In this document: piece by piece, positions 1 through 9,538 of the stretch
Numbering within the stretch: position 1 is the first letter of the stretch
How the letters are laid out: each line of letters begins with the position of its first letter
Assembly (NCBI RefSeq): GCF_000426505.1
Contig: NZ_AUFM01000011.1
Coordinates: forward strand, 682,001-746,000
From: Nisaea denitrificans DSM 18348
GTDB taxonomy: Bacteria > Pseudomonadota > Alphaproteobacteria > Thalassobaculales > Thalassobaculaceae
Direction: 5' to 3'
Length of the DNA stretch: 64,000 bases
Notes under the pieces: generated by a model
Told to the model about the DNA's origin: nothing
The model's input: only the letters and a program-made list of their open reading frames with translations
The model's database searches: none
Made by a program: the position numbers and the translations under genes

Positions 1-1
1 T

Positions 2-478
2 AGAAACGGCAAGTCGGCCTCCGCTTTTCGTACGATCAGCGAAGTCGCCGACGATCTGGAAGTGCCTCCGCACGTCCTCCGCTTCTGGGAAACCAAGTTC
101 TCGCAGGTGCGGCCGCTGAAGCGCGGCGGCGGACGCCGGTATTATCGACCGGAAGATGTCGATCTCCTGCGGCGCATTCGCACGTTGCTGTATCAAGACG
201 GCTACACAATCAAGGGCGTTCAGAAACTGCTCAAGGATGGTGGCGCCCGTGCGGCCCTCAGGCATGATGAAGGTGGCGAGTACGATCCGGAAATTCCGGG
301 GCCGTCCGCCGCACGTGCGAGTGAGGACATGGAACCTACCTTGCCGCTCGAAGCCGCCATTCAAGAGGCCTCCGGGGCAGAATCCGCTCCGATTGGCACG
401 GACGCATTACAGGAGGTCCGCACGGCCCTTGGTGAGCTGCAATCCCTGAAGAAAGCCCTCGACAAGGTGCGCCGCTAA
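2..478 (+). CDS. MerR family transcriptional regulator (5' end missing)
   Basis: DNA-binding regulator of the MerR class, open at the left edge of the window. The reading frame continues upstream of the first possible GTG (position 62) to base 2 and gives a normal MerR start: the residues TISEVADDL form helix-turn-helix 1, then comes LRFWE, then the wing with [15 protein letters not shown]. The GTG at 62 is therefore internal and the true start lies outside the window. The C-terminal half is low-complexity, with a short helix near the end ([15 protein letters not shown]) that could dimerise. In many alphaproteobacteria this gene follows ihfA and precedes a tRNA-Pro, and a tRNA-Pro follows here. 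The effector is unknown. Confidence 0.88.
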   Translation, partial: RNGKSASAFRTISEVADDLEVPPHVLRFWETKFSQVRPLKRGGGRRYYRPEDVDLLRRIRTLLYQDGYTIKGVQKLLKDGGARAALRHDEGGEYDPEIPGPSAARASEDMEPTLPLEAAIQEASGAESAPIGTDALQEVRTALGELQSLKKALDKVRR

Positions 479-564
479 GCACTGACAGGCGTGTTGAACT
501 CGGAGGATGCGAAGGCCCTTGCGTCCGGGTGTCCGACGGGCTAGAGAAACCCCTCCAGATCGGT

Positions 565-641
565 CGGAGCGTAGCGCAGCCTGGTAGCGCACTTCACTGG
601 GGGTGAAGGGGTCGTGGGTTCGAATCCCGCCGCTCCGACCA
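565..641 (+). tRNA. tRNA-Pro (anticodon GGG)
   Basis: A complete cloverleaf can be drawn. The acceptor arm CGGAGCG pairs with CGCTCCG, followed by the discriminator A and an encoded CCA. The D arm is GCGCAGCCTGGTAGCGC. The anticodon stem CTTCA/TGAAG closes the loop CTGGGGG, which places anticodon GGG at 599-601. The T arm contains GGTTCGAATCC. Length is 77. It follows the MerR gene in the order usual for this class. I found no second copy of its 3' end that would suggest an integration site. Confidence 0.95.
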
Positions 642-685
642 AATCTCTGTAAAATTCGGAATGGATCCGTGGGCGGCTATCAGCC

Positions 686-1174
686 TTATGGCCACGGTAT
701 GTCTGCTGGAACCATGCCGACACGCTTGAAATAGGCGCCGAAACTGGTGTCCGGGCCAACCAGGCTGTGCACCAGCTTGGCGATCTGCATGCGCCGCTCC
801 GGAACCTTGTAGGGCGGCGTGTCCGCGTTCAGGGGCTGCGGTAGAATGCAGCGCCAGTTGTCGACGGCGATCAGCTTTTCCCGATAGACCAGCGCGCCAT
901 TGAACAGGAAGTCGAGGATGACGGTGTCGCCTCGTTTGTTCGCCAGCTTGTCGAGCCAGGGTTCATTGTAGTTTTTGTTTGCGACCAAGCCCCAGGCCAT
1001 TGAAAACCTGACATCTTCCGTGAAATTCAGCAGCATATTGTGTTCCTGAAGTTCAAAGTCCGAGCCCGGCGTGCTGGACGGAACGATGCGGTGCATGAAG
1101 GTCGGAACGTTCGAGGCGCGCCATTGATCGGGTTTGCTGCCGATGATGGTGCTCAGATATTCCTCAAGTGTCAT
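686..1174 (-). CDS. Conserved hypothetical protein, 162 aa
   Basis: I do not recognise the family. The protein is soluble, with no signal peptide or membrane segment. It is rich in aromatic residues (FSMAWGLVANKNYNEPWLDK) and ends in IPWP. The start is well supported: the ATG at 1174 is preceded by a purine-rich GAGAGGGAGCGGA, a strong ribosome binding site. Codon use matches the neighbours, so it is probably a real resident gene. It runs toward the tRNA-Pro gene from the opposite strand, and the next gene on the same strand is another small unknown at 1241-1531. Confidence 0.7.
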   Translation of the reverse strand: MTLEEYLSTIIGSKPDQWRASNVPTFMHRIVPSSTPGSDFELQEHNMLLNFTEDVRFSMAWGLVANKNYNEPWLDKLANKRGDTVILDFLFNGALVYREKLIAVDNWRCILPQPLNADTPPYKVPERRMQIAKLVHSLVGPDTSFGAYFKRVGMVPADIPWP

Positions 1175-1240
1175 TCCGCTCCCTCTCTGTAGCTGTGCGT
1201 GGATAGTGCTTTTCGCTTCGTGCGTCGCACTTGATGACGC

Positions 1241-1531
1241 CTAGCCAGGGTTCTTTCCGTCAAGAACGGCGCGACCCTGATCTGTAATTTTACAGACCAG
1301 CCAGTTTGGTTTCAGCGGGTTTTCGAACCAAGGCTCGGCCCAGCCGTGATCCAGACAGGACTTTACCATGCGATCATTGACCCGCTGCCCTTCCGTGGTG
1401 AAGAGCGGCAGTTTTCCGCCTGGTTCACCAAGACCGCGCGCGAGCCAGGAGATCTGGGCCTTTGTCGGGCGCCTGACTTTGCTGGAAGTCGATTCTTTAC
1501 GAGAGGGCGATGTGTCGGACTTTGAAGGCAT
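1241..1531 (-). CDS. Small hypothetical protein, 96 aa
   Basis: A basic N-terminal tail rich in Ser, Lys and Arg (MPSKSDTSPSRKE) leads into a compact domain with RPTKAQISWLARGL and a C-terminal KITDQGRAVLDG. That ending resembles the wing and last helix of small winged-helix proteins, but I cannot name a family. The frame is open further upstream to 1609, but that extension would overlap the region in front of the divergent transporter and has no good start signal, so the ATG at 1531 is preferred. It could be a small DNA-binding protein; this is inference only. Confidence 0.5.
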   Translation of the reverse strand: MPSKSDTSPSRKESTSSKVRRPTKAQISWLARGLGEPGGKLPLFTTEGQRVNDRMVKSCLDHGWAEPWFENPLKPNWLVCKITDQGRAVLDGKNPG

Positions 1532-1677
1532 TGCAATGGTTCCCGGCCGCCCGACGCTCGGGCAAGTCAGGCGGTATCGTAAATGCCTGCTGGAATGAGT
1601 CAAATGCACAAAGAAGAGTTGTGACGCTATCGGCTTACTGCGACGATTGGGAGTTCATGCTTTTGTGGAACCGTCAC

Positions 1678-2883
1678 ATGAGTCCTCTCTCGGATCGCCT
1701 GTCGCTCGGCTTTTCCAGCATCGGGCACTTCTATTCGCATTTCTTCATGCTGCTCTATCCGACGGCGGTGATTGCGCTGCAGCCGGTTTTCAATGCGCCC
1801 TATCATGAGCTTATCGGGCTTATGTTCCTCGGAAACCTGCTGTTCGGACTCTGCGCAATTCCGGCCGGATATCTCGGGGACCGCTGGAGCGCGACGGGAA
1901 TGATGGTGGTGTTTTTTCTAGGCACGGGCTCCATGTCGATCCTCACGGGATTTGCGACATCTCTATTCCAGATAGCGGCCGGCCTGACGGCGATTGGCTT
2001 TTTTGCGGCGATTTATCATCCGGTTGGCATTGCCTGGGTTGTGCGGCACGTGACCAATCGCGGCAAGGCACTCGGAATCAACGGTGTTTTCGGCAGTCTG
2101 GGTGTGGGATCCGCTCCGCTAATTGCCGCTCTGCTCGCGGATCTCGGGTCATGGCGACTGGCCTTCATCATCCCGGGGATTATCTGCGTCCTGACGGGCC
2201 TGTTTCTGACTGTCGGTGTCTGGAAGGGATGGATCGAGCGCGATACGCGCAAAGATGCGCCCATGGCTTCCGAGACTACCCGTAAGGATATGCGGCGCGG
2301 CGCGCTGGCTCTGGCCGTTACGGTGTGCTGCTCGGGCCTGATCTACCAGGCAACGTCCTTTGCCCTGCCGAAGCTGTTCGAGGACCGCTTGGGCTCGGGA
2401 GGGGGGCTTGTGGGGATCGGTCTGCTGGTCTCGGCTATCTATTTCTGCTCGGGCGGGGCGCAGATTGCCGGCGGATGGCTGGCCGACAAGTTCAACAAGA
2501 AGCGGGTTTATGTGACTGCCTGGGTTCTGCAGGTCCCTCTGCTGGTGATCGTGGCATCGCTGCACGGCTGGCTGTTGTTCCCGGTCGCGGTCTGCATGGT
2601 GCTGTCGAATACGATCGCTGTTCCGACGGAGAACGCCCTGTTCGCCCGCTTCACGCCGCCCGCGTGGAGAGGCACGGCGTTCGGTGTGAAGTTCCTGCTG
2701 ACACTTGGTGTTTCCGCGGGCGCGGTGCCGTTGCTCGCCTGGGTCTACAGCGTAACCGGTGATTTCCAGTGGCTGTTCTTGATCCTGGGTGCCCTGGCTG
2801 TGACAGCGCTTGCCGCGGCAGCGTTGCTGCCGACGGAAGACGCGCCGAACGCACCGGAGCTGGCCGCTGAGCCGGCGGAATAG
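1678..2883 (+). CDS. MFS transporter
   Basis: Integral membrane transporter of the major facilitator superfamily, about 400 residues with roughly 12 hydrophobic segments. The loop between helices 2 and 3 carries the MFS signature in the form GYLGDRWSATGMM, and the second half repeats it as GGWLADKFNKKRVY. The frame is open back to 1510, but the first 50 or so residues of that version are not hydrophobic and not MFS-like. The ATG at 1678 (MSPLSDRLSLGF) follows GTGGAA and gives a normal N-terminus; the ATG at 1657 is an alternative. The substrate cannot be read from the sequence. It converges on trpE. Confidence 0.85.
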   Translation: MSPLSDRLSLGFSSIGHFYSHFFMLLYPTAVIALQPVFNAPYHELIGLMFLGNLLFGLCAIPAGYLGDRWSATGMMVVFFLGTGSMSILTGFATSLFQIAAGLTAIGFFAAIYHPVGIAWVVRHVTNRGKALGINGVFGSLGVGSAPLIAALLADLGSWRLAFIIPGIICVLTGLFLTVGVWKGWIERDTRKDAPMASETTRKDMRRGALALAVTVCCSGLIYQATSFALPKLFEDRLGSGGGLVGIGLLVSAIYFCSGGAQIAGGWLADKFNKKRVYVTAWVLQVPLLVIVASLHGWLLFPVAVCMVLSNTIAVPTENALFARFTPPAWRGTAFGVKFLLTLGVSAGAVPLLAWVYSVTGDFQWLFLILGALAVTALAAAALLPTEDAPNAPELAAEPAE

Positions 2884-2981
2884 GGCAGTTTTAGAAAGAG
2901 TCTTTAACTGACTGTTTCATATTGAATTTTTAACGTTTCATGACGCTCTTTGCGGTCACGATGTGAATGTGAAACAGTTTG

Positions 2982-4490
2982 TCAGCTTGCGCGAGCTGCG
3001 AACTTTACGGCCTCTTCGGCGGCTCGGAACAGGGCCCGGGCCTTGTTCACTGATTCCTGATACTCGCCTTCCGGATCACTGTCCGCGACAACACCGCCGC
3101 CAGCCTGGACGTACATGGTGCCGTCCTTCACCACGGCGGTTCGCAGGGCGATACAGGTATCCATCGAGCCGTTGGCGCTGAAATAGCCGACCGCGCCCGC
3201 ATAGACGCCGCGCCGTGACTTCTCAAGTTCGTCGATGATCTCCATTGCCCGCACCTTGGGCGCGCCGGAGACTGTTCCGGCCGGGAAGCCGCCCCAGAGA
3301 GCGTCGAGCGCATCCAGATCCTCCCGCAGTTTGCCGTCGACATGGGAAGCGATATGCATGACGTGGGAATAATACTCGATCACGAACTGCTCGATGACCT
3401 TGACCGTGCCGATCTTGGAGACCCTCCCGACATCGTTCCGTCCGAGGTCCAGCAGCATCAGATGTTCGGCCCGCTCCTTCGGATCGGACAACAGTTCCTG
3501 GGCCAGTGCCTTGTCTTCCTCGGCCGAGGCACCGCGCTTGCGTGTGCCGGCGAGGGGGCGCAGCGTGACGTCGCCGTCCCGCACGCGGACCAGAATTTCC
3601 GGACTGGAGCCGACGATCGAGAAATCGCCGAAATCGAAATAGAACAGGAATGGTGACGGGTTGAGCCGGCGGAGAGAGCGGTAAAGCGCCAGTGGCGGCA
3701 GCTTGAACGGTACGGAGAAACGCTGCGAAGGCACCACCTGAAACGCGTCGCCGGCGGCGATATAGTCCTTGGCCTTCTCCACCATCTGGTGGAATTCCTC
3801 GTGCGTCGTATTCGAGGTTGGCTCGGGCAACGGCGTCGCTTCGCCGACGCCTTGGCGGGTTAAGGGCAGGTTCCGGTCGAAATCCTGCAGCACGTCCGCC
3901 AGCAGCGCGCGCGCGGCGTCGTAGGCCGCTTCCGCAGACATACCCTCGCTCGGCCGCACGGGCGTCACAATGGTGACGACATCCTCGAGCCGGTCAAAGA
4001 TGCAGATGATCGTCGGGCGGAGGAACAATCCGTCGGGAACGCCAAGATCGTCGGGGTTCTTGTCAGGGATGCGTTCCGCCAGGCGAACGGCGTCATACCC
4101 CATATATCCGAACAGGCCTGAGGCCATAGGCGGCAGGTTCTCGGGCAGCTCGAATTCCGATTCCGCGAGCAGGCTGCGGAATGAGGTCAAAGGGTCTTCA
4201 GCGCATGGCTCAAAGGCGTGCGGATCAATCCGGGCCTGCCGGTTGATTTCCGCCTGGTCCTTCTTGAACCTCCAGATAACGTCGGGCCGCAGACCGATGA
4301 TCGAAAACCTGCCGCGCACGCTGCCGCCTTCGACGGATTCCAGCAGGAACGAGTTCGCCCGACGTTCGGCCAGTTTCATCATGGCCGACACCGGAGTCTC
4401 CAGGTCCGCCACAAGCGTGGTCCAGACGACCTGAGGCGCCCCGTCCGCATAAGTCTTGGAGAACGGGACGAGTTCCGGTGAAACTTGCAT
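2982..4490 (-). CDS. trpE: Anthranilate synthase component I
   Basis: Converts chorismate to anthranilate, the first step of tryptophan synthesis, using ammonia supplied by the TrpG glutaminase. At 502 aa it has the usual TrpE length. The N-terminal domain carries the LLES motif (residues 49-52) linked in this family to tryptophan feedback binding. The C-terminal chorismate-binding domain has RPLAGTRKRG, LDLGRNDVGRV and FPAGTVSGAPKVRAMEII. Its ATG overlaps the stop codon of ppiD by one base (TAATG), so the two genes are translationally coupled. No glutaminase domain is fused and no trpG follows, unlike the common trpEGDC order. TrpG must be encoded elsewhere. Confidence 0.96.
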   Translation of the reverse strand: MQVSPELVPFSKTYADGAPQVVWTTLVADLETPVSAMMKLAERRANSFLLESVEGGSVRGRFSIIGLRPDVIWRFKKDQAEINRQARIDPHAFEPCAEDPLTSFRSLLAESEFELPENLPPMASGLFGYMGYDAVRLAERIPDKNPDDLGVPDGLFLRPTIICIFDRLEDVVTIVTPVRPSEGMSAEAAYDAARALLADVLQDFDRNLPLTRQGVGEATPLPEPTSNTTHEEFHQMVEKAKDYIAAGDAFQVVPSQRFSVPFKLPPLALYRSLRRLNPSPFLFYFDFGDFSIVGSSPEILVRVRDGDVTLRPLAGTRKRGASAEEDKALAQELLSDPKERAEHLMLLDLGRNDVGRVSKIGTVKVIEQFVIEYYSHVMHIASHVDGKLREDLDALDALWGGFPAGTVSGAPKVRAMEIIDELEKSRRGVYAGAVGYFSANGSMDTCIALRTAVVKDGTMYVQAGGGVVADSDPEGEYQESVNKARALFRAAEEAVKFAARAS

Positions 4491-6409
4491 TAGAACAGCC
4501 CGCCGCTTTGCTGCGGGGAAGCTCCGCCACTCAGGCCCACACCCTCGATGACGCTGAGGGGCAGGGCAGGGTTGATGGACACGTCGTGGGTCTTGCGCAG
4601 CGCTGCGATGAGACTCTCAACGGCATCCGATGCAATCCCGGCTTTCAGCTGCTGGCCAAGCGGACCCTCGGCCTCGTCGCTCAGTTCGGCGTCCTGGATC
4701 GCGGAAAGCTCGGTGATATAGACTTGGGTCAGATCTTCGGACATGCCGATATCGCCGACCTTCAGGCCAAATGCGATTTCCGCGACATCAGCCGGTGCAC
4801 CTTCCGGAAGACCGTCGCCCGTGCGGGAAAACGGCTCGGTTGTGACAACATCGTATCCAGCCTGCTCGGCAGCTGCGATCAGGCCGCCGGAGGCGGATGC
4901 CTTCACCAGCTCCTGCGCCCGTACGAGGTTCGCGGCGGCCCGCTGCTCTTCCATGTAATTGAGCTTTACCTGCTCTTTCACGGCGTCCATCGGGCGGATG
5001 GCGGATTCGGAAATGCCGTCAATGCGCAGGATGAAATATCCGCCGTTACGTGTTTCCTCAAGCTGGCTCTGATCGTTCAGCGGCGTTGCGAAAAGCGACG
5101 TGCGGAAGGATGGATCGCGAGCAATTCCATCGACCTGATTACCGTCGGCATCCCGACCCTGATCGTCGAGCGCGGCAAAAGTCTGCACATCGACATCGAC
5201 CGCTTTCGCGGCTTCCTCGATGGTATCTCCGCCGGCCAATGAATCTTCGATCTGGTTGGCGATCTCGAAAATACGGTCCAGAGCGTCGTTCTGCGCGAGA
5301 TCTTTTTTGAGACGGTCTTTCACTTCGGCGAAGGGCTGTGTGCTCTCCTCGGCGATATCCGTCACGCGGAATATATGCCAACCCAGATCGCTCTCGACCG
5401 GTGCCGTCGGTACATTCAGCTCGGCGCCGAAGATCGAATCGGCGAGGGCTGTCCCATCAAGATCAGCGCGGGTGATCGTCCCGAGCGACAGCGCGCCGGC
5501 GGGCAAATCTGCGATGTCCTTGGCGACTGCCTCGAAGCTCTGCCCCTCGTTAAGAGCGGCAGAGGCTTTGTCTGCTGTCTCTTTATCGGCGAGGAAGATT
5601 TGATCGACCGTGCGCCGCGCGTCGGTGCGGAACTCGTCCAGGCGGACTTCATAGGCTTCCTTCAGGCGATCTTCCGATACTTCTATATCGGCAGCCAATG
5701 CCTCAGGAGTGAGGGAAAGGACGGTCGCGGAGCGATATTCCGGAGCCCGGTACCTTTCCTTGTTCTCGTTATAGAAACTGTCGAGCGCGCTGTCGGTCGG
5801 TGCTGCCGGCTCAGGCAGGCTTTTCACATCGAGAGTAACCAGTTTGGCCACGCGGCGCTCGTTTCGGTAGCGGTAAAGCAGATCGGTCACGACCTTCGGC
5901 GCTTCGACACCGGCGGTCACTGCGTTGACGATCTGGTCGCGCATGATTTCCTCACGCAGCAAACGCAGGAACCCGTCCTCACTCAGTTGAGCGCGGTAAA
6001 GTACCTGACGGAAGAGATCCGGATTGAACTGGCCAGTCTGGTCCTTGAAGGCCGGCATTTCGCCGATACGCTGACGGACCAGGTCCTCACCGACGGCAAG
6101 ACCGAGGTCATTGCTTTCAGCGATGAACAGGGCGCGGTTAGCAAGATCGTCCATGACCTGTTCGAGGAGGCCAATCTCGGCAGCTTCCTGGGCGGTCATC
6201 TGCAGGCCGGTCGTGCGCCGTACGCGCTCGAACTCGTCCAGCACCTCGGCTGTGGTGATTTCGACACTGCCAACTTCGATCGCAGCCTTGCCGGTCGGCG
6301 AGCCGAGGAAGATATCCCCGATGCCCCAGACAGCGAAGGATGCAATCAGCAGAACAAACAGCGCCTTGACGAAGATCGATGTGACGCGGGATCGGATCAG
6401 TTGAAGCAT
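4490..6409 (-). CDS. ppiD: Peptidyl-prolyl cis-trans isomerase PpiD/SurA type, membrane anchored
   Basis: Periplasmic folding factor held in the inner membrane by one N-terminal helix (about residues 12-33, FVKALFVLLIASFAVWGIG), as in PpiD. A SurA-like N-terminal chaperone region (TGLQMTAQEAAEIGLLEQVMDDL) precedes a parvulin domain around residues 240-350, followed by a long C-terminal chaperone region. The ATG at 6409 (MLQLIRSRVTSIF) is chosen because it puts the membrane anchor at the start; the longer frame to 6496 adds an unconvincing leader. Length is 639. It is the first gene of a two-gene unit with trpE, an arrangement common in alphaproteobacteria, and is divergent from tpiA. Confidence 0.9.
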   Translation of the reverse strand: MLQLIRSRVTSIFVKALFVLLIASFAVWGIGDIFLGSPTGKAAIEVGSVEITTAEVLDEFERVRRTTGLQMTAQEAAEIGLLEQVMDDLANRALFIAESNDLGLAVGEDLVRQRIGEMPAFKDQTGQFNPDLFRQVLYRAQLSEDGFLRLLREEIMRDQIVNAVTAGVEAPKVVTDLLYRYRNERRVAKLVTLDVKSLPEPAAPTDSALDSFYNENKERYRAPEYRSATVLSLTPEALAADIEVSEDRLKEAYEVRLDEFRTDARRTVDQIFLADKETADKASAALNEGQSFEAVAKDIADLPAGALSLGTITRADLDGTALADSIFGAELNVPTAPVESDLGWHIFRVTDIAEESTQPFAEVKDRLKKDLAQNDALDRIFEIANQIEDSLAGGDTIEEAAKAVDVDVQTFAALDDQGRDADGNQVDGIARDPSFRTSLFATPLNDQSQLEETRNGGYFILRIDGISESAIRPMDAVKEQVKLNYMEEQRAAANLVRAQELVKASASGGLIAAAEQAGYDVVTTEPFSRTGDGLPEGAPADVAEIAFGLKVGDIGMSEDLTQVYITELSAIQDAELSDEAEGPLGQQLKAGIASDAVESLIAALRKTHDVSINPALPLSVIEGVGLSGGASPQQSGGLF

Positions 6410-6584
6410 GAGTAACGTCGCGGCCTTTTCGGGTTTCACGGGCCCCTGCGGGGAGGCGCATAATAGAAGCGGGGCAATCCTCGCTGCAACTCGCAATTCT
6501 GCGATGATTTCCAGCCTCCCTCAGACGAGCCTTCTGTGCTAAGCCGGACTTGCCATTCGTTCAAGTCCAAGGGAAGAGACTGAG

Positions 6585-7331
6585 ATGACGCGCCGTGCCC
6601 TGATCGCCGGAAACTGGAAGATGAATATGCTGCGTGCCGATGGCGAGGCTTTGGCGGCTGCCTTGGCCTCAGGCGTGACGCCGGGGGCTGAGGCTGATCT
6701 GCTGGTCTGCCCTCCGGCGACCCTTATCGCGCCGGTAGCGGCAAAGCTGTCGGGCAGTTCGGTTTCTGTCGGCGGGCAGGATTGCCATATGAACGAGAGC
6801 GGCGCCCATACCGGCGATATCGCGGCTGCAATGATCAAGGATCTAGGCGCGACCTATGTAATTGTCGGTCATTCCGAGCGGCGGGCTGATCACGCCGAAA
6901 GCGATGAAATCGTTAAAGCGAAAGCTGCGGCAGCGTTGGCTGCGGGGCTGACCCCGATCATCTGTGTCGGAGAGACCGAAGCACAGCGCGATGCGGGCGA
7001 AGCCGAAGCGGTCGTCGGAAGTCAGATTCGCGGGTCGGTTCCCGAATCGGCCAGCGAAGACACGATCGTGATTGCTTACGAGCCTGTCTGGGCCATCGGC
7101 ACCGGCCGGACGCCGACCGTGAATGACATAGCCGCCATGCATGCCCATATGCGGAAGGTGGCCGGAAGTGTTCTAGGCGGCTCTGACAAGCTTCGTCTGC
7201 TCTATGGCGGCTCCGTGAAACCGGGAAATGCCTTGGAAATCCTGGGGCTTGAGGATGTCGACGGTGCCCTTGTCGGCGGCGCCAGCCTCAAGGCGGAGGA
7301 TTTTCTCGCCATCGCCGCGGCTGCAGCGTAA
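6585..7331 (+). CDS. tpiA: Triosephosphate isomerase
   Basis: Interconverts dihydroxyacetone phosphate and glyceraldehyde-3-phosphate in glycolysis and gluconeogenesis. At 248 aa it is a normal single-domain TIM barrel. The catalytic set is visible: Lys12 in GNWKMN, His96 in VGHSERR and Glu167 in [12 protein letters not shown], followed by the phosphate-binding [12 protein letters not shown]. The ATG at 6585 follows AAGGGAAGAGACTGAG. It heads a run of housekeeping genes (secG, pyrG, kdsA) and is divergent from ppiD-trpE across about 175 bases that must hold both promoters. Confidence 0.97.
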   Translation: MTRRALIAGNWKMNMLRADGEALAAALASGVTPGAEADLLVCPPATLIAPVAAKLSGSSVSVGGQDCHMNESGAHTGDIAAAMIKDLGATYVIVGHSERRADHAESDEIVKAKAAAALAAGLTPIICVGETEAQRDAGEAEAVVGSQIRGSVPESASEDTIVIAYEPVWAIGTGRTPTVNDIAAMHAHMRKVAGSVLGGSDKLRLLYGGSVKPGNALEILGLEDVDGALVGGASLKAEDFLAIAAAAA

Positions 7332-7452
7332 AGCAGCGAAACAGAATTCGCCCTAGCCAAGCGCGGGCGGGGAAGCTAAAACGCGGCTTCAATGATTATG
7401 CCTTTCGGGGCGCGTCTATGTCGCAGCGTCGAAAGAGAGCCTGGAAAGAACC

Positions 7453-7767
7453 ATGATCGAAGTCCTGCTTGTCGTTCATCTGATGATCGCTTTGGCCCTT
7501 GTCATTGTCGTTCTGCTGCAGCGGAGCGAAGGCGGCGGGCTAGGCATCGGTGGCGGCGGCGGTGCTGGTGGCGGTTTCATGTCCGCGCGCGGTACGGCCA
7601 ACCTGCTGACCCGCAGCACGGCAATTCTCGCTGCCTGCTTCTTCGGGACCAGCATCCTGCTCGCGATTCTCGCTGAAACGAACAATCGTGGCTCGATCGC
7701 CGACCAGGTTCCGGTGACTTCCGAGCCCGCGGCTCCGACTGGTCCTGCAGCTCCAGTCTCTGAATAA
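7453..7767 (+). CDS. secG: Preprotein translocase subunit SecG
   Basis: Small membrane subunit of the SecYEG protein-export channel. At 104 aa it has the SecG layout: a first hydrophobic helix (MIEVLLVVHLMIALALVIVV), then LLQRSEGGGLG, a glycine-rich loop, then AXGTANLLTRST-type residues and a second helix (AACFFGTSILLAILA). The C-terminal tail is rich in Pro and Ala, as often in this class. Its position between tpiA and pyrG is the standard alphaproteobacterial order. Confidence 0.93.
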   Translation: MIEVLLVVHLMIALALVIVVLLQRSEGGGLGIGGGGGAGGGFMSARGTANLLTRSTAILAACFFGTSILLAILAETNNRGSIADQVPVTSEPAAPTGPAAPVSE

Positions 7768-7788
7768 CTCTTAGTTTCCGGCGTGTTC

Positions 7789-7829
7789 CGCGCCCCGCTC
7801 GAAAACGGGCGGGCGAACGGGCGCGTTTT
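7789..7829 (+). terminator. Possible rho-independent terminator after secG
   Basis: The arm CGCGCCC (7789-7795) can pair with GGGCGCG (7819-7825), with a smaller C/G-rich hairpin inside. TTTT follows at 7826-7829. It lies between the stop of secG and the start of pyrG. The long loop and short T run keep this tentative. Confidence 0.35.
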
Positions 7830-7869
7830 GTCTATGTCAGTTTCATCAATTCGGATATAACGCAGCTCC

Positions 7870-9504
7870 ATGTCTCGCTTTATTTTCATCACCGGCGGCG
7901 TGGTTTCCTCCCTCGGCAAAGGTCTCGCCTCGGCGGCTCTCGGCTCGCTCCTGCAAGCCCGCGGCTATAAGGTCCGGCTGCGCAAGCTTGACCCTTACCT
8001 GAACGTGGATCCGGGCACCATGAGCCCGTATCAGCACGGCGAAGTCTTCGTCACCGACGACGGCGCGGAAACCGATCTCGATCTCGGCCATTACGAACGC
8101 TTCACCGGGGTCTCAGCGACCAAGAATGACAGCGTGTCCACTGGCCAGATCTATATGGACGTGATCTCGCGAGAGCGGCGCGGCGATTATCTCGGCGCCA
8201 CCATCCAGGTCATTCCGCACGTTACCGACGCCATCAAGGAATTCTGCAAGTCGAATCTCGGCGACGAGGATTTCGTGCTTTGCGAGATCGGCGGCACGGT
8301 CGGTGACATTGAGAGCCTGCCATTTCTGGAAGCCATCCGTCAGCTCGGCAACGAGCTTGGCCGTGAACGCTCCCTGTTCGTGCACCTGACGCTGGTGCCT
8401 TGGATTGCTTCGGCCGGTGAGTTGAAGACCAAGCCGACCCAGCACTCGGTCAAGGAACTGCAGAGCGTGGGTATCCAGCCGGATATCCTGCTGTGCCGTT
8501 CCGAGCATGAGATCCCGGTCGAGCAACGCCGCAAGATCGCTCTGTTCTGCAACATCCGTCCGGAAGCCGTGATCCCGGCGCTCGACGTCGATTCGATCTA
8601 TCACGTGCCGGTCGCCTATCATAACGACGGGTTCGACGTTGAGGTTTGCCGCCATTTCGGATTGCTGGAAGAGGGCGAGCCGGAACCGGATCTGAGCCGT
8701 TGGACCGATATCACTCAGATCGTCCGTAATCCGGAAGGCACGGTGAAGATCGCCGTCGTCGGTAAATATACCAGCCTGCTGGACAGCTATAAGTCACTTG
8801 CGGAATCCCTGACCCATGGCGGTATCGCCAACAAGGTCAAGGTGGAGCTGGACTGGATCGATAGCGAGATCTTCGAGCGCGACGACACCATTCACCGGCT
8901 TGAGGATGTCCACGGCATCCTGGTGCCCGGCGGATTTGGTGAGCGCGGCGCCGAGGGCAAGGTCAAGGCAGTCACTTTCGCCCGAGAGCACAAAATTCCC
9001 TATTTCGGGATCTGTTTCGGCATGCAGATGGCGGTGATCGAAGCCGCTCGTGCGCTGGCCGGAATGGAAGGCGCGGGTTCGACCGAGTTCGGCCCGTGCG
9101 AGCTTCCGGTTGTCGGCCTGCTGACCGAATGGGTGCGCGGCAACGAGACAGAGCAGCGCGCGGCCGACGGCGATCTCGGCGGTACCATGCGGCTTGGCGC
9201 CTATGATTGTCGCCTGGTCGCGGATTCCAAGGTGCGCGAGATTTACGGCTCCGAGATGATCAGCGAGCGCCACCGGCATCGCTATGAGGTGAACATCAAT
9301 CACAAGGCGGCACTGGAGGCGGCCGGGTTGCTGTTCTCGGGCCTGTCGCCGGATGGCGAGCTGCCGGAAATCGTCGAGCTGCCGGGGCATCCCTGGTTCA
9401 TCGGCGTGCAGTTCCACCCGGAACTGAAGTCGAAGCCGTTCGATCCGCATCCGCTTTTCACAAGCTTTATCGAAGCCGCCGTCACTCAGTCCCGCCTCGT
9501 TTAG
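7870..9504 (+). CDS. pyrG: CTP synthase
   Basis: Makes CTP from UTP, ATP and glutamine. At 544 aa it is full length. The N-terminal amidoligase domain starts with the P-loop-like [10 protein letters not shown] and has [14 protein letters not shown]. The C-terminal class I glutamine amidotransferase domain has the nucleophile Cys382 in GICFGMQ and the His-Glu pair in QFHPE (His516). The start ATG at 7870 gives the invariant beginning [10 protein letters not shown]. The order secG-pyrG-kdsA-eno is common in the class; here three other genes lie between kdsA and eno. Confidence 0.97.
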   Translation: MSRFIFITGGVVSSLGKGLASAALGSLLQARGYKVRLRKLDPYLNVDPGTMSPYQHGEVFVTDDGAETDLDLGHYERFTGVSATKNDSVSTGQIYMDVISRERRGDYLGATIQVIPHVTDAIKEFCKSNLGDEDFVLCEIGGTVGDIESLPFLEAIRQLGNELGRERSLFVHLTLVPWIASAGELKTKPTQHSVKELQSVGIQPDILLCRSEHEIPVEQRRKIALFCNIRPEAVIPALDVDSIYHVPVAYHNDGFDVEVCRHFGLLEEGEPEPDLSRWTDITQIVRNPEGTVKIAVVGKYTSLLDSYKSLAESLTHGGIANKVKVELDWIDSEIFERDDTIHRLEDVHGILVPGGFGERGAEGKVKAVTFAREHKIPYFGICFGMQMAVIEAARALAGMEGAGSTEFGPCELPVVGLLTEWVRGNETEQRAADGDLGGTMRLGAYDCRLVADSKVREIYGSEMISERHRHRYEVNINHKAALEAAGLLFSGLSPDGELPEIVELPGHPWFIGVQFHPELKSKPFDPHPLFTSFIEAAVTQSRLV

Positions 9505-9538
9505 GGGTGGGCGCCGTGCGGCGTCTCTGGAGAACCCC

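Noticed and set aside
565-641. tRNA-Pro as an attachment site of an integrated element
   Set aside because: No integrase and no repeated copy of the tRNA 3' end are visible downstream.
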